In this document: positions 1 to 11,786 of the stretch, piece by piece
Numbering within the stretch: position 1 is the stretch's first letter
Layout: each line of letters begins with the position of its first letter
Origin: Nigrospora sphaerica
Taxonomy: Eukaryota; Ascomycota; Sordariomycetes; Amphisphaeriales; Apiosporaceae
DNA length: 64,000 nucleotides
Assembly: GCA_018287875.1 (NCBI GenBank)
Contig: JAGVVL010000001.1
Span: 7,192,001 to 7,256,000, forward strand
Direction of reading: 5' to 3'
Notes under the pieces: model-generated
Told to the model about the DNA's origin: nothing
Databases searched by the model: none
What the model saw: the letters and a program-made list of their open reading frames with translations, nothing else
Position numbers and translations under genes: made by a program

Positions 1-550
1 AAGCGCCTTCATAGTGATAAGGAGGACTTTGGCACCCTGGATCCGCTTCTGGGCTTGTATTCCCCAAAGCCGGATCTGGCGATCATAAAGGGCAATCTCG
101 TCTAGGCTTCGTTAGCGAGTGCACGGCAGCACGGGGCGTATGCAGTGGCTGCCTACCAGCAGTAATATCCTTAATACTCCGATGATTGAGATGGGTTCCA
201 TTTCCGATCGTAAGGTTCACCTGGTGGCCACCACCCAATGGCATCATGTTCACCGGTGCAGCATAGGTAGGGTCTTGGTACGCCAACAACATGGGCTGGC
301 CATCTATCTGGAAACCCATGCCGTTGGGGTCCATGGCTGGGAGAGGAGGTGGATTCTGCATCTGGGTATGATGATCAAGGGCAGAAGCCAGGGGGGGTTG
401 AATAGGCGGTTCAATCGCCGCGTCAGGTGCTGGCTCAAGTCCAGGCTCCGAGGCAGGCGCAAGCATAGGTTCTGACGACGCAGGCGCAGGCACGGTGGCA
501 GGCGCGGGCGCGGGTGCTGAGGGAGACGCAGAAGGAGGTTGATCCGCCAT
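1..550 (-). CDS. AOS1: SUMO-activating enzyme E1 subunit AOS1/SAE1 (partial, 5' part only)
   Basis: This is the N-terminal part of the smaller subunit of the heterodimeric SUMO E1 (Aos1-Uba2), which adenylates SUMO in the nucleus. Exon 1 is 550..157 and exon 2 runs from 101 off the left edge. Intron 102..156 (55 bp) starts GTAGGC, has a GCTAAC branch site and ends CCTAG. After splicing the frame reads DEIALYDRQIRLWG from about residue 132, the conserved opening of the ThiF/E1 adenylation domain in Aos1, Ula1 and Uba proteins. AOS1 is preferred over other E1-like proteins because of the DRQIRLWG-x-QAQKRI context. The first ~130 residues are Pro/Ala-rich and look disordered. The start is the ATG at 550; an in-frame GTG nine bases upstream is not used as a start in fungal nuclear genes. 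The adenylation and UBL-like parts lie outside the window. Confidence 0.88.
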
Positions 551-2129
551 GTTGGCCACGGTCTTGTCTGCGCTGCCAAGACGTGAACGGGAAGGAGGTT
601 AGGGGAATGAAAAACAGGCGCACCTTTGGCGCTGGCTGATGGATGTATGTGCACTGCTATCCGGGGGATGTTGTTGTTGTTTGCGTAGGTTGAGTTGGCG
701 AGCAATCCCATCCAAACTGTTTGGGTTTAGCGGCGCACCTGGCTCAGGGAGGTCACTAACGTGTGCTGGGCGGGTACCACTGCCTCGCCGACCGGGCTGT
801 TAACAGCCCTGTTGGGGAACCTCTGGATATGGCCAGCAGCCATCCAACCATCCCTCGCCAGCAACATCCTATCCAGTCCACGATATACATATAAGACGAG
901 GAGAAGATGGAGCTGGGGCAGGCCAGAGATGGCCCGGTGCTAGTTTCATTAGGGTAGGTACCTCGTAAAGTAGCTAAAGTCCGTCTAGGTAGGTACATAC
1001 CTGTCATGGACGATAATAAACGTACAGGCATACAGACGGGTAAGGCGGTCCTGTCAGAGTGAAGCTGCCGCTTCTCTTTACCCCCGCCTCTCTTTTTGGC
1101 GCGAGAGCCATAGCGGTGTTGACATATGCACCTAAGATCCATAGAAGGACAGTCTGCTGGCACTTCCGTCTGCACAACGTGCCGATCAAACTCGGAGGAA
1201 TAAGCCGCCTTGGAAAGAACGTTGCCGCAGGTGGCCCTTGGTACGAGCCGGGGCTTGTAGGCAAAAGTGAACGCATGTAGAGGGAAACAGAGAGCATGTA
1301 CACATGTACATCGTTACCATCTGACTCAGGTACTAGCGCATCCTTTGCCTGGTGAATGTAGACTCCGGCGTATGGCAGGGACGGTGCACATGATGTAGGC
1401 ACCGCGCAACTGGTTGGGACTATAAGCTGCCCGCTAAAGAGATACCCGTCTCTTCGCCTTTCCTGCGCTTCCTGTACGGGAGCTTGGCTTCAGCAAAAGT
1501 AGACACTATCAATTTACCCGGGCTGCCACAGTCCGTGGTCGTAAACCCCGCGGCGGAGGTTGGCTGAGCGGCATGCGATCGGGTGGTATGGCGGAGAAGG
1601 GAGAATTGGAATACGCCTGCTCGGACACCTTTACGTCCACCCGCCCATCCATCCATCCATCCATCCTCCCAAGACACAGCACCACGCAGCCTCCAACCTT
1701 GGGCCTCTCGAGTCACTCCTACTACGAGCGAAGAGCCGGCTGCCGGTTTCATCTCCTGGCAACCACCATAGCCAATACCAGCCGCTATCATCGTCGTCGT
1801 CACCCCTCGCACCCTGCCCGCCTCCCCGTTTACGGCTGTCTTCTACGTCAGGTGATTGGCACTAGTCCGTTGTCCGCTCCATTCCAGACCGTTGGGCCTC
1901 CCCTCGCATCTACATTACAACCTATCTCATACCCAACTCCTCCCGAACCCCGACCCGGCCGATCTTGTGAGGGCTTGCCTTCTCCCCAGCCAGCCGACAA
2001 AACTGCCATCCCCCCTCCTCCTCCAACTCCCCAGCCATCAACTACAGTCGCGTGCTCTTGGTCGACGTTTATCTGCTCCCTCCGTATCCTTCTGACTTCG
2101 ACAGAGCTTCCGCCCTCCTTTGTCGCTTC
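551..2129. other. Divergent intergenic region, AOS1 / discoidin-like gene
   Basis: This stretch separates two divergent genes and must hold both promoters. No convincing coding exon is seen: the open frames here are short, overlap on both strands and lack conserved motifs. It contains a cluster of the window's recurrent GTAGGTACC-type motifs at about 953-1010, an (ATCC)5 repeat at 1647-1666, and a pyrimidine-rich stretch from about 1620 to 2130, as expected of a fungal 5' leader. Confidence 0.6.
1647..1666. repeat. (ATCC)5 microsatellite
   Basis: Five perfect ATCC units in the leader or promoter region of the downstream plus-strand gene. Confidence 0.9.
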
Positions 2130-4200
2130 ATGGTACGTACGTTACGCGGCGCCCCACCACGCCCAAGCCAGTGCGCTTCCCTTCAGCCTTGCCTGCACCG
2201 GGTCGTCTCGTCTTCAAAGGAGCCAGAGCCTTCGAGCATGGCCTGTGAATAGACCATTCGCCTGCCTGTGTCCGCTACGCAAAACGAACCTTCGCGGCCG
2301 GTTGGCTGCTACAAACAAACTCTGTACCCATGTCCTAATATTTGGCCCGTAGTCTGACAATCCACCCGAGCGCGCATCTTCTGCCCCCAACCTGCACCCT
2401 TCCGCTGATGACATTATTCGCTCCATTCTCAATGACCACACCTCGACCCGTTCCGAGATTAGTCCTACTGGCGAGCTGTACCGAGCCATCGAAAGATTCC
2501 ACGCCCGCGCTCGTCGGTCGAGCTTGGTGAACAGCGCCCGCAGGGATCTAGTCCGCAGCACCCTCAACCGCTGGGCGTCGGCATCGGCGTCGGCATCGAC
2601 TTCTGCTTCGCCCTCTGCCGCCGCTGCTGCTGCCACAACTGCGTCTTCCCGGCCGCCCTCACGCAACAGCATGTCTTCCGACGCCCGCTCCAACAGCTCG
2701 GAATCTCGACGCCGCTTCTCCAGGGAGCCCCAGCCGCCCAACTCATCCACATCTCTGCCACCCTTGCGTTCGCTGACGGCCAGTCGACGCCCCACCGCCA
2801 TGTCCGCCTCGGGGTCCTCCAACCCCTCCGGACGAAGTGGCCGATGGCGGGCCTCTGAACGGTATCCCGAGCGTAATCGCAATGCCACGCCGGGCCAGGC
2901 CACGGCCGGTGACGACCAAGCCGACTACGCCCTGCAGATGATGCTCCTCGAGCAGCAGCAGCAGACGCATCGCAGCAGAACTGGTAGAGGGGACCGAGGC
3001 CATCATCAAACTGAGGGGGGACCCACGCCCCAGCGGTCGCACAACAACGATGCCAATGGCCAATTACGGACGCTGTTGGGCTTCAATAGCACGCACGGAT
3101 ATTCAGAGCTATCCTTTCCCTCGCCCCCCCTGCCGTTCATGGAGATGGGCGAGGAGGGGCGCCGAGTCAAGCGGCGCAAGCTGGACTCTGATCGTCTTGC
3201 AACGGGCTTCCGCGGGTTCCGTTATGGAAGGTTCGGTCAGGTTGAGCCGGGCGTCTTGACAATGGAAATGGTCAGCTGTGACGGGGGCATTTACTCGGAC
3301 GACGGAACGAGCTACGCAGCCGAAAACATTCTCAAGAACGATGCAACGGTGTATTGCACCAAGGGACCCAGATGTAATATTGTGTTGCGCCATCAGGGCG
3401 CCACGGCCTTCACGCTGAAGGAACTGGTCATCAAGGCGCCGCGATCCAACTACACGTCGCCGGTACAGGAGGGCATGGTGTTTGTCTCGATGAACTCGGA
3501 CGATCTATTGGCCAGAACGGCGCAGTACCAGATTCAGTATGCACCGCCCAGAAGCGCCTCACGAAGGTCCGAGCGTGACACACCGCTGGCCCCCATCATA
3601 TCGGTCCGGCATAATGACGATGGGTCGACCATGACGAGGCCGCAGGCCCGGGCGCGACGGATCTACAACATCGGCTTGGACGATGAAGACAACGACTTCC
3701 GGGTCGCGCAGCTTCCTTCCGAGTTCACCGTTACATCCCCACCCTTCCGCGTAACAACCGACTGCAGTGATGATGAGGCCGACGACGTGCTGCCGAGATC
3801 GGAGAGGCGGACGCCGAATAGGATTGGGTCTCTGCCGTTTGAGAGCTGGAGCAGCGACGAGGACGGACAAATGGAAGATTTTGGGCTCATACGACACCAC
3901 CGACGCAGCCGGCGCAGCGACCTTGCCGATCTGGAACCCGCTACACTCTCACCTTCGGAGGTGTCGAGCGAGGCGCGGCAGGTTAGCGGAGGGGAGATGA
4001 TGGCACCGCTCGCCCGCTTTTTCATCGAGCGGAACAAGAGCAAGTGCACCGTGAGATTCGATCCGCCAGTGTCGGGCAGGTTCATCTTGCTTAAGATGTG
4101 GAGCCCGCACCGTGATCCGACGGCGAATATTGACATCCAAGCCGTGATAGCCAAGGGGTTCGCGGGGCCGCGGTACTTTCCGGCCGTCGAGCTGAGATGA
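2130..4200 (+). CDS. Conserved fungal protein with split discoidin-like (F5/8C-type) beta-sandwich
   Basis: Two exons are proposed. Exon 1 (2130..2132) is only the ATG. Intron 2133..2352 (220 bp) has a GTACGT donor, a CCTAAT branch site and a CCGTAG acceptor. Exon 2 (2353..4200) is open throughout, giving 616 residues. Residues 1-300 are mainly Ser/Ala/Arg-rich and disordered, with an acidic segment near residue 20 and YALQMMLLEQQQQ near residue 200. About residues 301-397 (LTMEMVSCDGG, AAENILKNDATVYCT, NIVLRHQG, FTLKELVIKAP) resemble the first half of a galactose-binding/discoidin sandwich. About 560-612 (VRFDPPVSGRFILLKMWSP, NIDIQAVIAKGF) resemble its last strands. A disordered acidic insert of ~165 residues separates the halves. 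The fold assignment is inference from pattern only; I know no experimental function. Confidence 0.82.
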
Positions 4201-5549
4201 AGCGTGGCCGGGTACCTGAGCGGGAGAGGAACTACCTGTTTTGAGAAGGTGTACGATGATTGTTCTCTGGGCGTTTGGCGTTGGAGAGAGCGACAGGTGT
4301 TGCGCCGGGGCGGCAGTCAAACCCAGTGTAATGCACAGGATGTGGGCAGGCGAATGGGCTTCGGGGGATTGGCAGCACGAGCCGTGGCCAACGGCATTAT
4401 ACCCATCTGTAGTTGCAGCGGATTGAATGTTTACTATTATCACCACTGGGACTGGCGGAGTGTGTGATGTCTGTGGTGTCTGCCGGGTGGTATGGATGCC
4501 AGGGACTGACCACTTACATATTTCAAGGAGTGACTTGGAAGCATTGGGGTGCTTGTTTCCGCAAGTAGGTCATGTACTTACTTAGGTACCTACTCTAGGT
4601 AGCAAGTATGTAGGTCGGTAGGATGCCATCTCACTACCAACTCGTAGGCAATTTCCGTCCCGCTTCCACGTTCGTTACCTTCTGTCTGTGTCTGTCTGTC
4701 TGTCTGCCTGTCTGTCTGCCTGTCTGTCTGCCTCTGGCCGGGCTGGGGGGCATCGTTGCGCTGTGTTGGGCAGGGGGTGGAAGGAGGGGGAGTCACACGA
4801 GCTGGATGAGCCATAATGATGGAGGATGGCAAAGACCCCAATGGGGTATAGTTGGTCGCGGCAGACCGGGGGTTGAGGGGAGTCATCGTGCTGTGGCGAT
4901 ACAAGGCGAACAGGCCTGCTAAGTACATATGCACGTATGTACCGATTGAGTCATTTGCCGGCTGCAGGTACTTACCCGGCCACTGGCGCCTCCACACAGA
5001 CACAACTCGGAGAGAGGAGGGAGAGGCAAACACGCATACACGCGCACACAAGCGTTAGGTTGGACACGATATCATACGGGCAGTGACAGCTCCGTAGTCG
5101 GTCTCCCCTGAGATGACCCAGGTGGGTGGCTGGCTAGGCCAAGGTTCCCAGGCGTGTGTATACGTGCCCATGCCTCTGGTAGCCATGTAGTTGTGGCTGG
5201 AGGATGATGTATGATGTCCCTCTGAGTGGTACATGATCAGTTCCTTCCCTCGGGAATCCGTCGTCCATCGCGTGCTAAGCTCGATCCGTCCTCAATGGCC
5301 CCGTGCAGGCAGGGTCGCCGCCTGCCCCACCACCGCCAGCACCCTACGAACGAAGCGGCAGCAAAAAGATTGATAAGTCGGCGACTTTCTCTGCCTCAAG
5401 AGCTTTATTCGAACAAACCGCCACCCACGCACTCGTGATACCCCCTTCTCAAGGCCGCATTCTTACGCCCTGCGAGAACTCCTCGTCACAATTTTTAACG
5501 CCAGCCACCAGTTACTATCCGATCCGTCGTCGTCGTCGTCTGACCCATC
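4201..5549. other. Intergenic region before TIF6
   Basis: This holds the 3' region of the discoidin-like gene and the TIF6 promoter. No coding exon is supported. It carries a dense cluster of TAGGTACCTAC-type motifs at about 4570-4620, a TCTG/TGTC microsatellite at 4681-4733, and a pyrimidine-rich leader with a CGT repeat just upstream of TIF6. Confidence 0.6.
4681..4733. repeat. TCTG/CCTG microsatellite
   Basis: About 53 bases of near-perfect TCTG units interrupted by regularly spaced CCTG units, in intergenic DNA. Confidence 0.9.
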
Positions 5550-6545
5550 ATGGCGGTGCGCGCCCAGTTCGAAAACTCCAACGAGTAGGAAATGCCCCAC
5601 CATCCATGCCACCGTTCGCCGCGAACTGACACGACGTGCGTGCTGCAGGGTCGGCGTCTTCTCAACCCTCACCAACTCGTATGCCTTGACTGCCGTCGGC
5701 GCCAGTGAGAACTTCTACAGGTAGGCGAATGGTCAGCCCTCCCCCGGCCGGGCGCCGCGCCGCGCACCGCCAGCGCCGTCGCGGCCCGCGCGCCCTGGCC
5801 CTGGCCGAGGGAGACGGTCACCACAAGAGGAACGGATCGGCTAACAAAGCTCCCTACAGTGTTTTCGAGGCCGAGCTGCAGGATGTGATTCCCATCTGCC
5901 GGACAACCATCGCCGGCACGCGCATCATTGGCCGGTTAACAGCTGGGTAGGTCGGTCGCGCCGGACGCCCGCTTCCCGTGATACTGACGGGCGTGTCGCA
6001 GAAACCGCAAAGGCCTCCTTGTGCCCACATCCACAACCGACCAGGAACTGCAACATCTGCGCAACTCGCTACCGGACGAGATAAGGATCCAGCGCATCGA
6101 GGAGCGCCTGTCGGCCCTCGGTAACGTCATTGTCACCAACGACCACATCGCCCTGATCCACCCGGATCTGGAGCGCGAGACGGAAGAGATCATAGCCGAC
6201 GTCCTCGGCGTCGAGGTGTTCCGCCAGACCATCGCCGACAACGTGCTTGTTGGCTCGTATATGTCGCTCAGCAACCAGGGTGGTCTTGTCCACCCCAAGA
6301 CCAGCATACAGGACCAGGACGAGCTGAGCAGCCTGCTGCAGGTTCCGCTGGTGGCCGGCAGTGTCAACCGCGGCAGCAACGTGGTTGGTGCCGGCATGGT
6401 CGTTAACGACTGGATGGCCGTCACTGGTCTCGATACCACGGCGACGGAGCTCAGCGTCATCGAGAGCGTCTTCCGCCTGGGCGAGGGCGCCGGTCCTGCC
6501 AACATTGGTGCCAACAAGGATACCATGGTGGAGAGTTTCTACTGA
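5550..6545 (+). CDS. TIF6: Translation initiation factor eIF6 (TIF6)
   Basis: eIF6 binds nascent 60S subunits in nucleolus and cytoplasm, is needed for pre-60S maturation, and keeps 60S from joining 40S until SBDS and EFL1 release it. Four exons: 5550..5584, 5649..5720, 5860..5946 and 6002..6545, with introns of 64, 139 and 55 bp. The spliced product is 245 residues, the usual length. It opens [20 protein letters not shown] and shows the repeated pentein-fold blocks: [73 protein letters not shown] and [19 protein letters not shown]. All three junctions restore conserved residues, so the splice model is strong. The first three exons are short and most of the protein lies in exon 4, a common arrangement for housekeeping genes in these fungi. 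The C-terminus ends at the usual place, with no truncation. Confidence 0.97.
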
Positions 6546-7450
6546 GCGGCCACGGGCGTCGGCGAGTGCGTCTTTATCTAAAGATCAAAAGTCTTCTATG
6601 GCCATTTTTGCCATTGGGCATTCGATTCACCAACCGCCGGTGCTTCCCCACTGCAAAACATGACGTGCGCGGGGGAAAGCGAGGCTGGCCGGCGACCACA
6701 AACCCGGACACCGGGCATGTACACGACGAAGCGGGGACAAGGATCGTACGCGATACTGCACACAGAGCCATTGCCCATTTGGCAAGTCAGATATACGTGT
6801 ACTTGACACCAGACCATGTTTCGAGGTGAGGGTTTCTACCCACCTTCCCCGCGTAGTAGGATTTGGACCAAAAAATGAAAGAGCTTTTGACTTCACTTTC
6901 GATGAGAGACGCAGCAATCGGTCCCAAGTTGACCGCACTTAGATACTGACCTGGTGATAAGCACCGGCAATAACCCTGTTATTCGAGACGGGGGTCGGAG
7001 TAGGGCCAGTTGCCCCGTAGCCGCTTCGAAGACCCGTGAATATTCATAGCTGGAGTCTCAGGTTCCTAACAGAATGATTCCAGGGCCGATTTGAACCGTG
7101 CTCGTACAGACGCGAGCCTCAAGTACGGAAGAGTTCCTCTCAAGGCACGGCACGTGGTCGGTGGACTCGTCGCCCCGGCTATCTCATAGCGACACCACGA
7201 TGGATGTGGCCACGTTGGCCACTACCATGCTCGGGAGTTTTTTCAGGTGGCTCTCCAGTCCGCTACCCGGCGGACGGTCTCGAGGCGCGCGCAGTAGAGA
7301 AATTTGGTGTGGCCGCTGTCCCGCGACGCATCATAGTGTGGCTTGCCACGAAGGCCGCGTGGGCGGATTCCACTCGATGCCGAAGTGAGATCAGTTTTGC
7401 CGTCGGTCTGCATAGAGTGAAAAGGCGCCGGGGACCGCGAAGAGCCGCTC

Positions 7451-7465
7451 GGGGGGGGGGGGGGG
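7451..7465. repeat. G15 homopolymer
   Basis: Fifteen consecutive G in intergenic DNA; one of several long G/C runs in the window. Confidence 0.9.
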
Positions 7466-10400
7466 CTGTTTCCCGCCATGGAGAGGCCAGTCTACCGGGG
7501 CGTCTTCGCCGTCCGGCAGACTTCCGCCCACGGCTGCCTTACTTGCACGTTGAGAGCGCGTACCTTGGGCACGAGACGGGGTTCAGCCAGGCAGGGAAAC
7601 CCGTTCGGTTCTCTCCCGACGTAAGGTGTACGGACATGATCGTAAGATCACATGAAATCTTTCTCCTACAGAGCGATCCGGAAGAAAACCCCTCCCCCCC
7701 CCCTTTCCAGAGCCTCGTCCTTGGACAGGGCACTCGGCTCCACGAGCCTCGCGAAGATGTAGAAGGCCGTCTCCGCCTACGCGGGTCAGTGGGCACCGTT
7801 TCGGCGCCTCTCCACTCCGGCGCGTCCCGGACGAAGAATGCAAAGAAGCTCGAGAGACCCGGCCACATGGTTCGGCGAGGGAAAGCAGTCTCGCGGCCTG
7901 CGTTCAGCCCCCATCGCCCTCGCTCTCGCAAGGCGGTGCGCACGCCTCGAGCACGCGTGCGGGGTCCGTTTGCGGATCCATTGGCCCGCCGACAATCACA
8001 CATTACATCCAGCATGGCCCACGTATGCATGAGGTAGGGAGAGGAGAAACGAGTGACGGCCGTACGGTGGCAACCTCGTCCCAGGACCACAGCCGAAAGG
8101 GCCGGAAGACAATGCATGTCAGTAAGAGTTACGGCCCTACCATCGGCTGGCTGGGGCGGCAGAGGCGGCAGATCGTTCCTGCCTTGTTCCCAAGCCAGTG
8201 CCCGGTACGATATGTATGGCTCTGCTCAGCCCTGATTCTCCCAACCGTCGCGCGCGGTTCGCTCAAGACCTTCCGGCGCATTGGGATCCACGGAAGGTCT
8301 GCGATCCGCAAAGGGCACAACATGGCGAGACAAGGCTGGCCACAGCCCCCGAAGCGCTCGTGATCCTTCCAGCGGGACGGTGCGGCTTGGGATAGAGATG
8401 GACGCAAGTACCTAGGTTCCTTTTTGCGGCCCGAAGCAGGGTGTGCGCAAACACCACAAACACCCCCGCCGCGACGGGGGAGAAGCAAAAAGTCCCCCGG
8501 CCCCCATTCTTTGCGCGCAAGCTTCTGAACGAAGACGTTGGCGGCGCCATTCTGTGGTCCATGCCGAGCGTGCCCAAGCGTGCGAAGGCAGGCAATGGGC
8601 TGGCTGACTCGCTGCTTGGCGCGGGGATGAGTTCATCGGAAAGTCATGGTGAGCAAGAAGAGCCATGGTCAGGTCAACGACACGCCGAGGTAATTCCATA
8701 GTCACATATACATGTACATAACCGCCGGCCGTAAGCCCGCAGGCCCCCCGCAGCGACGGCACGGCCCCGGCAGCAAGGCCGGCCCATGCAGCGGCGACGT
8801 GACTGAGTCGCAAGCGAAGTCTGATCAAGACGCTCAAGACGGGGAGGAGGGGCACAGCCTTTGTAATGCCTGGGATTCCTTCTCCATACCGGGCGCAAGC
8901 TTGAGAAGAGAAAAGGCATGCGAGAGGCCGCGGTTAAGATAATCCGGTAGGCATGCGTTCGGGGGGGTTGGCTAGATGGGTCAGAAGAATGGAATGAAGG
9001 GGAGAGCCGAGACAGGGCTGGTGGTCTCGGCCTGAGATGAGATGGGAGCCTCTCCCTCCGGGGTGTGAAGGGTCATCGGGGGCCCGGATGTTTGGTCGCC
9101 AGCGCCACGCGGAGAGAGGGGGTAGAGATGGATAGAGAGGAAGAGAGGAGGGCCATCTGAACCTGGAGCGGCAGCAAGGTGGAAACTGCGACACCGCTTG
9201 CACCCCACGAGGCCTTGCCCAGTAGAGGTTGTTGCAGTCGAGCGGGCTGGTATGGATGCGGTTCCTTCCTAGTTGTATGAGCCCGCACACGGATCCATAC
9301 CGTACTAACCACTTTCGGTTATTGCTGTTTCCACTCGCTGGCGTAGGCGACTCTAGGCGACTCATGGATAAATTCGGTAGGTACATGACCTTATGCTTGC
9401 GTTAATTATCCAAGGTACCCAAGTGCTTGTGTAAGCGCTTAAAAAAGTAGCAAGGTCAAGCCTGTACATTAGGCGGGCATATATTCGCAGGTTATAGGTG
9501 GACCTTTTGTGCGTGCCGGGAATTAGGCAGTGAGGATGCAATCTCGACGACGACGCGGAAGCAAGCCCGAGAGCGTTGGAGGGCAACGCAAATGAGGCTG
9601 CACGTCTCGGTATTGGCGTCGTAACATCGAAAGACCATGACGGCCCGCAAGCATCCCCGTCAGTCAGCCCCAACAGCGGGCGCAGGACGCGCGGGGAGGC
9701 TCCGACTCCGACTTTTTCGCGTGTCTGGCCCCCTTCCTAGCCCGGCCAGGCCTTCCCTGCGCGGGTACGACGCCTGCGCGTGCGCACCCGGCGCGGACTG
9801 CAACATGGCGTAGTGCCCAATAGTTGTACTACTGTATGCGTACATTGTGGGTGTGACGGGGCAGGAGGATGACGGATGGAGAGCATGCGGAACACACTTC
9901 ATTTGAGAAACCCCCCGCTGGGCACTTGAATGACCAAAGGTGGGCACGAAGCAAATGGATGTAAAGCAGAACTGGAACCTAGGCCATATGTAGGTCATGT
10001 CATGCTGCCAAATCTCGCGTCCATCCACGTCGTCGGTTACGTCCACCTGCCTAATACCAATAATACCTGTACAACTCACCGTGGTACAACCATCTCGGCG
10101 AGGTAGCGCGACCTGACGGGCTACCTAGAAAGGGCTAGTGGTAGGTACGAATACAAACAACGGCGATGGATCCCTGGCAAAACCTACCGCCCGTGGAATG
10201 GTGAAATGGATGCCGGGCCACAGAGCGGATCGCACTGGCGCGCGAAAAGGCTCAGGATTGGCCCTCCAAGGTTCGAATAGACCCGTTCGCGCATGGGGTC
10301 TCTGCATCCACGGATGGAAGACGGATAGCTGGAGGCGCTGCCAACCCATTGCCAGCCATGCCCATTTTTGCCTTGGACACCGACCTCACGGTCTGGGCCC

Positions 10401-11709
10401 AGCTTTCATGGGACGCAGGTACCGGGGGGAGGCGGAGGCGGAGGCAGCGGCGTCATCGGCGCACCGTCACCGGCCAGCAGGCAGGACGTGTGCTCACCCA
10501 ATGTCCCGTCCCCCGTAATACTGGAACTACATCCATATAGTTGTACCTCTGGAAACCCGTGGTCCCGGCTGTCTATTCTTGTTGCCTTCTCTCTTCTCAT
10601 CCCCTCATCCTTTTCCCCCCCCCCATTTCCCGGGAGCCTCCCGTCTGGTCCGTGTCGTCCTCTCTTGTCCCCGTGCCACTACGGACAGTCCGTGGCCACC
10701 TTCTTCCTCTCTCAGCCCGTCTAAACCCCTAAGGTTCCCAACCAGCCCGGCTGGTCTGTTACCGGGATCCTCCTCTCTGTGCACACGACGACGGATTCGT
10801 ACTATTGCTACTACTAAGGAGTGCATGTACATAACTGTACGCCCAACAGGAACTCGACATAACCTCTCTCCCCCAAAAAGCCAAGCCAAGGGTCCACAGT
10901 AGCTGTGCGGCACGCCTTTCCCTTCGCGGAATCCCCTATCCCTGCCGTCACCCTGACCCTGCAGCTTTGTCCCTCATATGCGGTAAGGACCCCCGTCCTT
11001 TTCCCACGCCGCCGACGCCAGTAGCGAAGAAACCCCGCCCGCTCTTTTCGCGACCGCGACTCTCCCCCTCTCTTATCCTACTGGCGGCCGGGCCAAGGAA
11101 ACACATCCTGGTTCCCCGAACGGAATAAAAACAAAACCATCCTTGGTCCGCCGTGGGTTTTCCATGTATCTCCCTGACCACTCCGTGTCCCCTGACCCGT
11201 TGGATCGTAAGCGGAGCGAAGCCAGCCCTTCGACATCACCACCTCGTCCCCCCTCCGTTCCCCCGGTACCTAACTAGGCAAGCCTCGCATATGTGAAACA
11301 GTGGGAAACAAGAGTAACAAAAGGCAGAGAGCGTTAGAGAGGGAGGGAGAGAGATACACAGCGCCGCATCGTCGCCCTCCGGTCCAAGGACCGACGGGAC
11401 CATCAGCAGGCCAGACCCTCAGCAGTCCAGTCACTTACAGAAAAGGCGCACTCACCGACACACCTGCCGAATTCCGGGGATAGGCCACTGCCAGGGATGA
11501 CCCGCTAAGGGCAACCTTTGACTCGCGACGACTTGCATTCGAAACGAACCAAGAAAAGCTGCTCGCAATTTCTCTGCCTTTTGCATCCTCACCTTTGCCC
11601 TCGCCTTCCCCCACAGTTAAACGAGCCTTCATCCTTCCCGTTGTTTGACATCCGCCGACCCTTGCCTGCGCGACTGGGTATATGCCTACACCCCGTAGGT
11701 ACTGCGATA

Positions 11710-11727
11710 CCCCCCCCCCCCCCCCCA
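11710..11727. repeat. C18 homopolymer
   Basis: Eighteen consecutive C lie just upstream of the preferred start of the coiled-coil gene. If the upstream ATG at 11682 were used, the run would encode Pro5. Its instability and the lack of protein-like sequence around it argue that it is untranslated. Confidence 0.85.
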
Positions 11728-11786
11728 CAAGCCCTGGTTTCGCCGAAGCGTTCCGCCCTGTCCCTGGACGAGAGCCACTGCAGCAA

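Larger units (their letters stand above)
6546..11786. other. Gene-poor intergenic region (5.2 kb)
   Basis: No gene can be supported here. The longest open frame (about 7204-8037, plus) is Arg-rich, has long competing frames on the other strand and no family motif. Notable contents are a run of 15 G at 7451-7465, a C/T-rich stretch from about 10540 to 11700 that probably belongs to the promoter and leader of the coiled-coil gene, scattered GTAGGTAC motifs (about 8408, 9377, 10140), and a CACGTG at 7151-7156. A non-coding RNA or a fast-evolving gene with many small exons cannot be excluded. Confidence 0.5.

Noticed and set aside
1573..2352. 259-codon open frame, plus strand
   Set aside because: It is pyrimidine-rich leader DNA and overlaps the 2133-2352 intron; the translation is Pro/Ser/His-rich without motif.
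7081..7110. Possible tRNA (perfect B box GGTTCAAATC on the minus strand)
   Set aside because: No T-stem pairing, no A box at the right distance and no acceptor stem.
7204..8037. 277-codon open frame, plus strand, opposite a 192-codon frame on the minus strand
   Set aside because: Arg/Pro/Gly-rich translations on both strands are typical of GC-rich non-coding DNA; no splice or family support.
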